Source of the DNA: Anaerolineales bacterium
GTDB lineage: Bacteria; Chloroflexota; Anaerolineae; Anaerolineales; UBA6663
Reading direction: 5' to 3'
DNA length: 23,901 nucleotides
Assembly: GCA_017999235.1 (NCBI GenBank)
Contig: JAGOBN010000005.1
Coordinates: 1-23,901 of the forward strand
In this document: piece after piece, positions 14,712-21,136 of the stretch
How positions within the stretch are numbered: the first letter of the stretch is position 1
How the letters are laid out: each line of letters begins with the position of its first letter
Translations under genes and position numbers: made by a program
The notes under the pieces: generated by a model
Database searches by the model: none
Told to the model about the DNA's origin: nothing
The model's input: the letters and a program-made list of their open reading frames with translations, nothing else

Positions 14712-15301
14712 GGGGTCGCCCCTCCGTCCGCGAGAGTGTGCCGCAAGGCGGCCAGGCCGCGGTGCTGGAGAGCCTTGACCGCCGCCTCGGTTTTGTCCAG
14801 GGCGGCGGCGGTTTCCAGGATGGATAAGCCGGTCAAGAAACGCAAGGTCACCACCTCCCGCTGGGCGTCGTCCAGCCGCGCCAGCGCGTGATGGAGCTGA
14901 GACATCGTCAGCCGGTGTTCGACCAGCGCCGGCACATCGGCCTCGGGCGCGCCGTGTTCGACGGCGCTCTCCAGCGGCAGCTGCGGGCGGGCGCCGGCGC
15001 GGCGCCAGTAATCGATCAGCAAGTTCCGCGCAATCCGGTACAGCCAGGCGCGGAACGGCAGCGCCCGCTGCTGATAGCCGGGCAGGGCCGTCACCATGCG
15101 CAGGAAGACCTCGCCGGTCAAATCCTCCGCCGCCGCCCGGTCCCCCAGCCGCGCCCACAGGTAAGCAAAGATGGCGGGGTGGTGCTGGTCATACAGCTGG
15201 CCCATGGCCGGCGCCTCGCCCCGTTGGGCGCGCGCGACCACGGCTTGGGCGACGGCGGCGCTCAGGTCAGTTTCGGGAGACGGCATCGCTAATCGGTCCA
15301 T
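14708..15301 (-). CDS. ECF-type RNA polymerase sigma factor
   Basis: A 197-residue sigma-70-family factor of the extracytoplasmic-function class. Region 2 lies at about residues 34-100 (LYDQHHPAIFAYLWARLGD, AEDLTGEVFLRM, FRAWLYRIARNLLIDYWRR). Region 4, a helix-turn-helix, spans about 130-190 (LDDAQREVVTLRFLTGLSI, TAAALDKTEAAVKALQHRGL). There is no region 3 and no C-terminal extension. The start is ATG 15301 (or ATG 15286). A TATTCA sequence ends 6 nt before ATG 15301, which would again suggest a leaderless start, but it is a weak match. The stop codon overlaps the start of the FecR/DUF5666 gene, its probable regulator. Target promoters are not evident in the window. Confidence 0.93.
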   Translation of the reverse strand: MDRLAMPSPETDLSAAVAQAVVARAQRGEAPAMGQLYDQHHPAIFAYLWARLGDRAAAEDLTGEVFLRMVTALPGYQQRALPFRAWLYRIARNLLIDYWRRAGARPQLPLESAVEHGAPEADVPALVEHRLTMSQLHHALARLDDAQREVVTLRFLTGLSILETAAALDKTEAAVKALQHRGLAALRHTLADGGATP

Positions 15302-15341
15302 CTAGCATGAATAACGCGGCGGACACCGAAACGATTCTAAC

Positions 15342-15375
15342 GTTAAACAAAATCTCCCAGCCGGGCTGGGAGATT
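15342..15375 (-). terminator. Terminator of the M42 peptidase operon
   Basis: A perfect 11-bp stem (AATCTCCCAGC/GCTGGGAGATT, 3-nt loop, 15351-15375) is followed on the minus strand by TTGTTT. It lies 31 nt after the last peptidase stop and upstream of the sigma gene, separating the two transcription units. Confidence 0.85.
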
Positions 15376-15405
15376 GAAGGCGGGGAGTGGAACTCCAAAC
15401 GGATT

Positions 15406-16407
15406 TCAAATCTCGATCGGTTTGGAGAGCGTGTCCACCAGCAGGCTCACCACGCCGTCGACATCGCGCAGGTCCACCATCTCTGAGGGTGTGTGCAGAT
15501 AGCGGGTGGGGATGGATACGCAGCCGGCCGGCATGCCGCCGCGCGCCAGCTGCATGGCGGCCGCGTCGGTGGTGCCGGCCTCCAGCACTTCCAATTGATA
15601 CGGCAGCTGGGCTTCGACGGCGCGCTGCACCAGCAGGTCCTTCACGCGCGGATCGGCCAGCATGCCGGAATCCCGCACCTTGATGGCGGGGCCGGCGCCC
15701 ATACTCACGGCCATCTTGGGGCCGTTGGGGGTGTCGCCGGTGCGGGTGACATCCACGGCCAGGCCGAACTCGGCCTCCAGGCCAAAAGCGGCGGTGCCGG
15801 CGCCGCGCAGACCCACTTCCTCCTGCACGCTGAAGACAAAGGCCACCTCGTGCGGGGAGTTCTTGAGCCGGCGCATCACCTCAATCAGGATCGCCACGCC
15901 GATGCGGTCATCCAGGCTCTTGGCGATCAGGCGGTGCGCGCCCACTTCCTCCATCGGCCGATAGAAGCCGGCCGCGTCGCCCACCTTTACCGGGCAGTCG
16001 GCGCGGCCGGCGGCGCCGAAGTCGAGAAAGAGCTCGGACAGCGTCGGCGGTTTGCCGGGGTCATCGCGGCGCGCGTCCAGGCCGATGACGCCGGTGACGC
16101 CGCTGGCGAAGCGCACGCGCCCGCCCAGGCAGGTCAGCGGGCTGACGCCGCCCAGGTTGGTGAAGCGCGCAAAGCCGCGCTCGTCGATGTGCGACACCAT
16201 CACGCCGATCTCATCCAGGTGCGCGGAGAGCATGACGCGCTTCCCGCTCTTGGATTTGGTCTTGACCACGGCGATCAGGTTGCCGAGCGGGTCCACCGAG
16301 ATGTAATCCGGCAGGCTTTTAATCTCGGCGCGCACGATCTCACGGATCTGGCCTTCGGAACCGGAGGGGCCGTAGGCTTCGACGAGCTTTTTAATCAGAG
16401 GTTTCAT
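15406..16407 (-). CDS. M42 family metallopeptidase, third of three
   Basis: A 333-residue zinc aminopeptidase of MEROPS family M42 (glutamyl-aminopeptidase/TET type), cytoplasmic, usually a dodecameric shell that trims peptides. Metal and catalytic motifs are all present: LSAHLDEIGVMV (His and Asp), SLDDRIG (bridging Asp), VQEEVGLRGA (Glu pair), plus C-terminal GTTDAAAM and TRYLHTPSEMV with a metal His. Length is typical. AAGGTG lies 8 nt before the ATG. The gap to the preceding paralogue is only 6 nt, so the three peptidases form one transcript ending at the hairpin at 15351-15375. This copy is the one closest to the family consensus. Confidence 0.93.
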   Translation of the reverse strand: MKPLIKKLVEAYGPSGSEGQIREIVRAEIKSLPDYISVDPLGNLIAVVKTKSKSGKRVMLSAHLDEIGVMVSHIDERGFARFTNLGGVSPLTCLGGRVRFASGVTGVIGLDARRDDPGKPPTLSELFLDFGAAGRADCPVKVGDAAGFYRPMEEVGAHRLIAKSLDDRIGVAILIEVMRRLKNSPHEVAFVFSVQEEVGLRGAGTAAFGLEAEFGLAVDVTRTGDTPNGPKMAVSMGAGPAIKVRDSGMLADPRVKDLLVQRAVEAQLPYQLEVLEAGTTDAAAMQLARGGMPAGCVSIPTRYLHTPSEMVDLRDVDGVVSLLVDTLSKPIEI

Positions 16408-16413
16408 GACGGG

Positions 16414-17580
16414 TCACCTTCGGGCGGTGTCTTTTAGAACTTTGGGGGACCAGCCGGCCAGCGCGGCCTGCATCAGCGCCACCGTGTGGCGCCAATCGCT
16501 CCAGCGCGCGATGGCCAGCGGCCCGTGCAGGTAGCGGCCCGGCACGGACAGCGAGACGCTCGGCACGCCGGCGCGCGTCCGGTGCATGGCGCCGGCATCG
16601 GTGCCGCCGCCGCCGGTCTGGCGGATCTGATAGGGCAGGCCGGCGCCTTCCGCCGTGCGGGCCAGATAGCGCACCAGGCGCTGATCGGACAGCGTGGCGC
16701 GGTCGGCGACGTAGATGGCGGGGCCGCGGCCCAGCCGGGTGTTGTACTCGACGTTCTCGCGGTCTTCCAGGGCCGGCGGCAGATCATAGGCGGGCGTGCA
16801 ATCCAGCGCGAAAGCGGCGGCCGGCTCCAGCGCGAAGGCGGCCACGCGCGCGCCGCGCAGCCCCACTTCCTCCTGGACCGTGAAAGCCGCGTGCAGCTCG
16901 CAGGCATACGGGCCGCCGCGCAGCAGTTCGATCAGCGTGGCGCAGCCCAGCCGGTCATCCAGCGCTTTGCCGCGCAGGGAGGCCGTGGCGCCCGAGCCGA
17001 GCAGATCCAGCTCGGCCGCAAAGGTGCCGCGCTCGCCCAGCTGCACCAGCCGGCGGGCGGCCTCGGCCGTCTCCACGCCCAGGTCGATGCGCAGGGCGTT
17101 GGCTTTGATGACGGTGGCGCGGCGCTCGGCGCTGAGCAGGTGGACGGCCGCCGCGGCGATGACGCCCGGCACGCGGCCGGCGCCGATGAGCACGGGCTTG
17201 CCGATCAGCATCCGCTCGTCGACACCGCCCACAATTTCAAAGCGCAGCGAGCCGTCCGGCTCGTGGCCGCTGACCATGAAGCCGACCTCGTCCATGTGCG
17301 CGGCCAGCAGGACGCGTTCCCGGCCGGCGCCTTTTTTCAGCGCCAGCACGTTGCCGAGCGCATCCACCTTGACCTCGTCCACCAGCGGGCGGATGGCCTC
17401 CAGCACCAGCCGGCGGACGGCGCCCTCATCGCCGGAGACGGCCACGGCGTCGGCCAGGGCTTTGAGCGGCGCGAACTCGGGCGGCGCCGCCGGAACCGGC
17501 GCGGCGGCGGCGGGGGCCGGCGGCGGGGCGGATTTCCGCGCGCGGGCGGAAGGAGCGGAAGAAGAAATTTTGGTAGCCAT
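16414..17580 (-). CDS. M42 family metallopeptidase, second of three, with Ala/Pro-rich N-terminal extension
   Basis: A 388-residue M42 peptidase. Core motifs are intact: LAAHMDEVGFMVSG, KALDDRLG, VQEEVGLRGA, GGGTDAGAMHRTRAG and GRYLHGPLAIARW. Unlike its neighbours it begins with about 35 residues of low-complexity Ser/Ala/Pro/Lys sequence before the catalytic domain (APLKALADAVAVSGDEG). The extension is neither a signal peptide nor a membrane helix and could be a flexible tail on the oligomer. ATG 17580 is chosen; an in-frame TTG at 17592 is also possible, and neither has a strong ribosome binding site. It starts about 45 nt after the first peptidase gene. Confidence 0.9.
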   Translation of the reverse strand: MATKISSSAPSARARKSAPPPAPAAAAPVPAAPPEFAPLKALADAVAVSGDEGAVRRLVLEAIRPLVDEVKVDALGNVLALKKGAGRERVLLAAHMDEVGFMVSGHEPDGSLRFEIVGGVDERMLIGKPVLIGAGRVPGVIAAAAVHLLSAERRATVIKANALRIDLGVETAEAARRLVQLGERGTFAAELDLLGSGATASLRGKALDDRLGCATLIELLRGGPYACELHAAFTVQEEVGLRGARVAAFALEPAAAFALDCTPAYDLPPALEDRENVEYNTRLGRGPAIYVADRATLSDQRLVRYLARTAEGAGLPYQIRQTGGGGTDAGAMHRTRAGVPSVSLSVPGRYLHGPLAIARWSDWRHTVALMQAALAGWSPKVLKDTARR

Positions 17581-17625
17581 GACCGTTGTCAAGAAGCGTT
17601 GCGGGCGAACCCCGGCTGGGAGGCG

Positions 17626-18684
17626 TTAGTCCCAGGCCAGCGTCTGGATGAAATCGGGCGCCAGGCCGGCGATAAACTCCGCCAGCAGCCGCCCGACGCG
17701 CTGCACATCTTTAAGCGCCACGATTTCCACGGGCGTATGCATGTTGCGCAGCGGCAGGCTGACGACCATGGTGGGGAAGCCGGCGCGCGCCACTTGAATG
17801 CCAAAAGCGTCCGTGCCGGAATGGCTGGCCATCACCTCCAGCGACGTGTCCATTTCGAGCCGGTCAGCCGCGGCTTTGAGCGCGGCCTGCACGCCGGGAT
17901 GGATGTTGGGGCCGAGGCCCAGCACCGGCCCGCCGCCCAGCGGGAAGGTGCGGTCGGCGAATTCTTTCACCGCCGGGCCGGCGCCGTGGGTCACGTCCAG
18001 GGCGATGGCGAGCTGCGGGTTGAGCGCGAAGGCGGCGGTGATAGCGCCGCCCAGCGTCACCTCTTCCTGGACGGTGGCGACGGCGGCCACGTCCCAGCTG
18101 TGGGCGCGCCGGCGGAGTTCGTCCAGGGCGGCGGTCACCGCCGCCACGGAGGCGCGGTTGTCCAGGCGGTTGGCGGCCAGCAGGCCGCCCGCTAGATCGC
18201 GCGGCGGCTGGGCCAGGGAGATGACGTCCCCGACCTGCACCTGGGCGGCCACCTGCTCGGCCGGCAGGCCCAGATCCACCAGCAGTTCCGTCACCGGCAC
18301 CACGCCCTCGCGGTTGGCTTTGGGCAGCAGGAAGGCCGGCGGCTGAACCACCACGCCGGGCAGATCGGCGCGGGCGTGGACGGTAACCGGCTGGCCCGGC
18401 ATGACGCGCGCGTCGATGCCGCCCACCGCCACCACGCGCAGGAATTCGCCGGCCACCTGCGTCACCATCAGGCCGATGGCGTCCATGTGCGCGGCCAGCA
18501 TCAGGGTGGGGCGCGGCGCGGCGCCGGTCCCGCGCTGGATGGCCCACAACGAGCCCAGCCGGTCCACCTGGACTTCGTCGGTCAACGGCGCCCAGGCGGC
18601 GCGGATGAGATCGCGGATGCGGCCTTCATGACCGGAGATGCCGGGCGCGGCGCACAGGCTTTTGAGATGGGCCAGGAGATCCAT
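17626..18684 (-). CDS. M42 family metallopeptidase, first of three
   Basis: A 352-residue M42 peptidase and the most divergent of the trio. The HxD motif reads LAAHMDAIGLMV (His66, Asp68), with Ala where the others have Glu. The bridging-Asp motif reads NRLDNRAS instead of ALDDRxG. The Glu-pair motif reads VQEEVTLGGA instead of VQEEVGLRGA. The C-terminal SGTDAFGIQVARAG and RNMHTPVEIV are conserved. All metal and catalytic residues known for the family are kept, so activity is expected but specificity may differ. The gene starts 12 nt after the Thr/Pro-rich membrane protein gene, so the two are probably co-transcribed from the promoter at 19324-19352. Confidence 0.92.
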   Translation of the reverse strand: MDLLAHLKSLCAAPGISGHEGRIRDLIRAAWAPLTDEVQVDRLGSLWAIQRGTGAAPRPTLMLAAHMDAIGLMVTQVAGEFLRVVAVGGIDARVMPGQPVTVHARADLPGVVVQPPAFLLPKANREGVVPVTELLVDLGLPAEQVAAQVQVGDVISLAQPPRDLAGGLLAANRLDNRASVAAVTAALDELRRRAHSWDVAAVATVQEEVTLGGAITAAFALNPQLAIALDVTHGAGPAVKEFADRTFPLGGGPVLGLGPNIHPGVQAALKAAADRLEMDTSLEVMASHSGTDAFGIQVARAGFPTMVVSLPLRNMHTPVEIVALKDVQRVGRLLAEFIAGLAPDFIQTLAWD

Positions 18685-18696
18685 AAGCGGCGGTGT

Positions 18697-19284
18697 TTAA
18701 GGAGTCGCGGTGGCCGTCGGCGTATCCGTCGGCGGCGGGGTGGTGGGCGTGGCGGGGGGCGGCGCGGCCGTCGTCGCCGTCTCGGTGGGGGGGGCGGTGG
18801 CGGTCGCGGTCGCCGGCGAAGTGGCCGTGGCCGTGGCCGGCTCAGGCGTCACGGTGGCCGTGCCGGTGACGGTGGGCGACGGTGACGGGGTGAGGGTCGC
18901 CGTGCCGGTGGGCGTGCCGGTGGGCGAGGGCGTGAACGTGGACGTGGGCGTCAAGGTGGGCGTCCGCGTCGGCGGGATGAACTGGGTGGGCGTGGCGCGC
19001 AGGGTGGTGGTGGGCGCGCCGGGCAGGGCCGAGGCGGTGGGCGGCGCCGGCGTGAGGCTGGCGGCCAGCGTGGGGGCGCTGGTGGCGGTCGGGATGGTGA
19101 TGGGCGTGAAGAGCGGCCCGCCGGTGACCGTGGCCAGCAGGGTGGGCGTGGGCGCGCCGCCCGGACGGTCGGGGGCCAGCGCCAGGGCCACAAAGCCCAG
19201 GCAATAAAAAGGCAGGGTGAAGAGAATCAGGCCAGTCAGGATGGTATAGGTCCGCTGGCGGACGCGATGGGCGTCGGGTTCCAT
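18697..19284 (-). CDS. Single-span membrane protein with long Thr/Pro-rich extracytoplasmic tail
   Basis: A 195-residue protein of unknown function. Seen: a short charged N-terminus (MEPDAHRVRQRTY), one hydrophobic helix at about residues 15-38 (ILTGLILFTLPFYCLGFVALAL), then about 155 residues almost wholly of Thr, Pro, Ala and Ser, rising to TPT/TAT repeats and ending in TPTATATP. Such Thr/Pro linkers are common in surface proteins of Anaerolineae-like bacteria, where they usually connect to a folded domain; here the reading frame stops inside the linker. ATG 19284 directly precedes the charged segment and the helix; the frame is open upstream to 19413 but crosses the promoter. It is the first gene of the M42 peptidase operon. 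Confidence 0.75.
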   Translation of the reverse strand: MEPDAHRVRQRTYTILTGLILFTLPFYCLGFVALALAPDRPGGAPTPTLLATVTGGPLFTPITIPTATSAPTLAASLTPAPPTASALPGAPTTTLRATPTQFIPPTRTPTLTPTSTFTPSPTGTPTGTATLTPSPSPTVTGTATVTPEPATATATSPATATATAPPTETATTAAPPPATPTTPPPTDTPTATATP

Positions 19285-19323
19285 CAGAATCTCATGGGTC
19301 TCAAAGGCGGGGCAACGGCCGGG

Positions 19324-19352
19324 ATAATAGCAGAGATAGACGAAATGCACAA
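19324..19352 (-). promoter_or_regulatory. Promoter of the Thr/Pro-rich protein and M42 peptidase operon
   Basis: Minus strand: -35 TTGTGC (19352-19347), 17-nt spacer, -10 TATTAT (19329-19324) preceded by TGC, an extended -10 element. The predicted start is near 19316, giving a leader of about 30 nt. It is divergent from the lexA promoter, 44 nt away. Confidence 0.7.
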
Positions 19353-19396
19353 AGCGCCGGCCCTTTATCGCCGGGTGAGGCGTAGAAAATCTGTGC

Positions 19397-19425
19397 TTGA
19401 CCGGCGCGAACATCCGGTCTAGAAT
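19397..19425 (+). promoter_or_regulatory. lexA promoter with possible LexA operator in the spacer
   Basis: -35 TTGACC (19397-19402), exactly 17 nt, -10 TAGAAT (19420-19425). The spacer contains CGAACATCCGGTCT (19407-19420), whose left half matches the Gram-positive/actinobacterial SOS box start CGAAC and whose right half matches only partly. Its position between the boxes would suit autorepression. The promoter is well supported; the operator is tentative. Confidence 0.75.
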
Positions 19426-19448
19426 AAGCCGTGTACTCGCTCATTTGT

Positions 19449-19469
19449 GCGGCCTGCCCAGCAGGCCGC
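19449..19469 (+). repeat. Perfect 9-bp inverted repeat in the lexA leader
   Basis: GCGGCCTGC, CCA, GCAGGCCGC. It lies between the predicted transcription start (about 19431) and the ribosome binding site (GGGAGG, 19473-19478), ending 3 nt before the latter. There is no T-run, so it is not a terminator. It could modulate translation or be a protein-binding palindrome. Confidence 0.7.
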
Positions 19470-19487
19470 TCTGGGAGGCAGGCGCAG

Positions 19488-20138
19488 ATGGCCAAAGGCA
19501 AACTTTCTCCGCGGCAGCAGGAGATCCTCAAATTCATCGGCCGGTTCACCGGCGAGCGCGGCTATCCGCCCACCATCCGGGAGATCGGCGAGGCGGTGGG
19601 CATCTCCTCCACCTCCGTGGTGAACTACAACTTGAACAAGCTGGAAAAAGAGCATCACATCATGCGGGACTTAAAAGTCTCGCGCGGCGTGCGGCTCTCG
19701 GAGACCGCGCGCCGGCCGGCCGTGAGCGAGGTGTTGAACATCCCGCTGGCCGGCTTCATCTTCGCCAGCCAGCCGGTGCTGGTGGGGGATACCGCCCAGA
19801 CCAGCGCGGACGAGTTCCTGGAATTGACGCGCGGCATGGTGCCGGAAGGCAATGACTTGTTCGCCCTGCGCGTCAAGGGCGATTCGATGATCGACGCCAT
19901 GGTCAGCGACGGCGACATCGTGGTGATGAAGAAGACCGACCGCGCCCGCAACGGCGACATGGTGGCGGTCTGGCTGACTGACCGCAACGAGACGACGCTG
20001 AAATACTTCTACCAGGAAAACGGGCGCGTGCGCCTGCAGCCGGCCAACCCCACCATGCAAGCCATCTTCGTGGAGAACCCGGCGCAGGTGGAAGTGCAGG
20101 GCAAGGTGGTGCTGGTGATGCGCCAACTGGCGCCCTAA
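19488..20138 (+). CDS. lexA: LexA-type SOS repressor with variant cleavage site
   Basis: A 216-residue LexA-family repressor-protease. The N-terminal winged helix-turn-helix (about residues 1-70) includes TIREIGEAVGISSTSVVNYN. The C-terminal S24 protease domain has Ser133 (KGDSMIDAMVSDGD) and Lys172 (TTLKYFY), the self-cleavage dyad. The scissile site, normally Ala-Gly in a context like RVAAGQP, here reads GFIFASQP, so the bond would be Ala93-Ser94. The recognition helix reads STSVVNYNLNKLE rather than the common STSSVHxHLxxLE, suggesting a different operator. GGGAGG lies 9 nt before ATG 19488. An in-frame GTG at 19431, at the predicted transcription start, could give a 19-residue longer leaderless form. 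Strong promoter upstream, terminator at 20160. Function in SOS control follows from the family; the targets are unknown. Confidence 0.93.
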   Translation: MAKGKLSPRQQEILKFIGRFTGERGYPPTIREIGEAVGISSTSVVNYNLNKLEKEHHIMRDLKVSRGVRLSETARRPAVSEVLNIPLAGFIFASQPVLVGDTAQTSADEFLELTRGMVPEGNDLFALRVKGDSMIDAMVSDGDIVVMKKTDRARNGDMVAVWLTDRNETTLKYFYQENGRVRLQPANPTMQAIFVENPAQVEVQGKVVLVMRQLAP

Positions 20139-20159
20139 GCGGCGCGTCAGCCATCTCAA

Positions 20160-20190
20160 GGTCGGGCCGGTGGCCCGGCCTTTTTTTATT
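20160..20190 (+). terminator. Rho-independent terminator of lexA
   Basis: A 9-bp GC-rich stem (GGTCGGGCC/GGCCCGGCC with one G-T pair, 3-nt loop) is followed by seven Ts and ATTT, 21 nt after the lexA stop codon. Confidence 0.93.
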
Positions 20191-20218
20191 TCCGGCCCCG
20201 CCGCGGCCGGCGCTTCGT

Positions 20219-20224
20219 TATAAT
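20219..20224 (+). promoter_or_regulatory. -10 box of surE
   Basis: Consensus TATAAT between the lexA terminator and surE; the predicted start is near 20231, about 34 nt before the surE start codon. No clear -35 is seen. The ATG formed at its end (20223) is in frame with surE but lies upstream of the predicted transcript. Confidence 0.6.
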
Positions 20225-20264
20225 GGCGCGCAACCCAGCCCGCTTTCCACAAAGGATAACGCCC

Positions 20265-21068
20265 GTGGCCGACCGCTTGATTCTATTAACCAATGACGAT
20301 GGCATTCACTCGCCCGGCTTGTGGGCGGCCGCCGCCACGCTGCAAGCCTTGGGCGAGGTGGTGGTGGTGGCGCCGCAGAACCAGTGCACCAGCATCGGCC
20401 GCAGCATGCCCACGCACTCCACCGGCCGCATCGCCACGCTGACCCAGGCACACGCCGGCCGCGTCTGGACGGCGTACGCCGTGGACGGCACCCCGGCCCA
20501 GGCCGTGCAGCACGCGCTGTTGGAGATCTTGCCGCGCCGGCCGGACCTGGTGGTGGCCGGCATCAACTACGGCGATAACGTCGGCACCGGGGTCACAGTC
20601 TCCGGCACGGTGGGCGCCACGCTGGAGGCCGCCAGCTTTGGCGTGCCGGCGCTGGCCGTCTCCCAAGACACCGATCCCGAACACCATTACAGCCACTCGG
20701 AGGAGGTGGATTTCTCCGGGGCCGGCTACTTCACGGCCTACTTCGCCGCGCGCATGCTGGCTGCGCCGCTGCCGGCGGACGTGGACATCCTGAAAATCGA
20801 GGTGCCGCGCCACGCCACGCCGGCCACGCGCTGGCGGATGACGCGCCTCTCGCGCACCCGCTTCTACTTCCCGGTGAAGGCGGAGCGGCTGGACTGGAGC
20901 CAGCCGGGGCCGCTGGGCTACCGCGTGGAGATCGAGCATGACCGGCTGGAGCCGGATTCGGATGTGCGCGCCGTGGCCGTGGACGGGGTGGTGGCCGTCA
21001 CGCCGCTCAGCGTGGACCTGACCTCGCGGGTGGACCTGGACAGCCTGGCGCGCCAGCTGGCCGGCTAG
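20265..21068 (+). CDS. surE: 5'/3'-nucleotidase SurE
   Basis: A 267-residue SurE, a divalent-metal-dependent phosphatase that removes phosphate from nucleoside monophosphates; family members also act on short polyphosphate or 3'-nucleotides and are linked to stress survival. Seen: the metal-site motif ILLTNDDGIHSPGL at the N-terminus, then the conserved Asn segment (VVAPQNQCTSIGRSM), GINYGDNVGTGVTVSGTVGA and ASFGVPALAVSQD. Length is normal. The start is GTG 20265, supported by AAAGGA (20251-20256) 8 nt upstream and by the family N-terminus (ADRLILLTNDDG). The next gene begins 68 nt downstream with its own ribosome binding site and could be co-transcribed. Confidence 0.94.
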   Translation: MADRLILLTNDDGIHSPGLWAAAATLQALGEVVVVAPQNQCTSIGRSMPTHSTGRIATLTQAHAGRVWTAYAVDGTPAQAVQHALLEILPRRPDLVVAGINYGDNVGTGVTVSGTVGATLEAASFGVPALAVSQDTDPEHHYSHSEEVDFSGAGYFTAYFAARMLAAPLPADVDILKIEVPRHATPATRWRMTRLSRTRFYFPVKAERLDWSQPGPLGYRVEIEHDRLEPDSDVRAVAVDGVVAVTPLSVDLTSRVDLDSLARQLAG

Positions 21069-21136
21069 CCGCGTTTGACGAGACCCCGCGCCGGTGGTAC
21101 AACCAGCGCCACCCCAATTCACTGCATGAGGCTGAT

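Noticed and set aside
14712..15158. Extension of the FecR/DUF5666 frame upstream to 15158 (946 residues).
   Set aside because: The extra part overlaps the ECF sigma factor gene in another frame and is low-complexity. ATG 14711 overlaps the sigma stop codon in the usual coupled arrangement.
18700..19000. Apparent GTGGGCGTG satellite-like repetition on the plus strand.
   Set aside because: It is explained by Thr and Pro codons of the minus-strand membrane protein; the frame is intact throughout.
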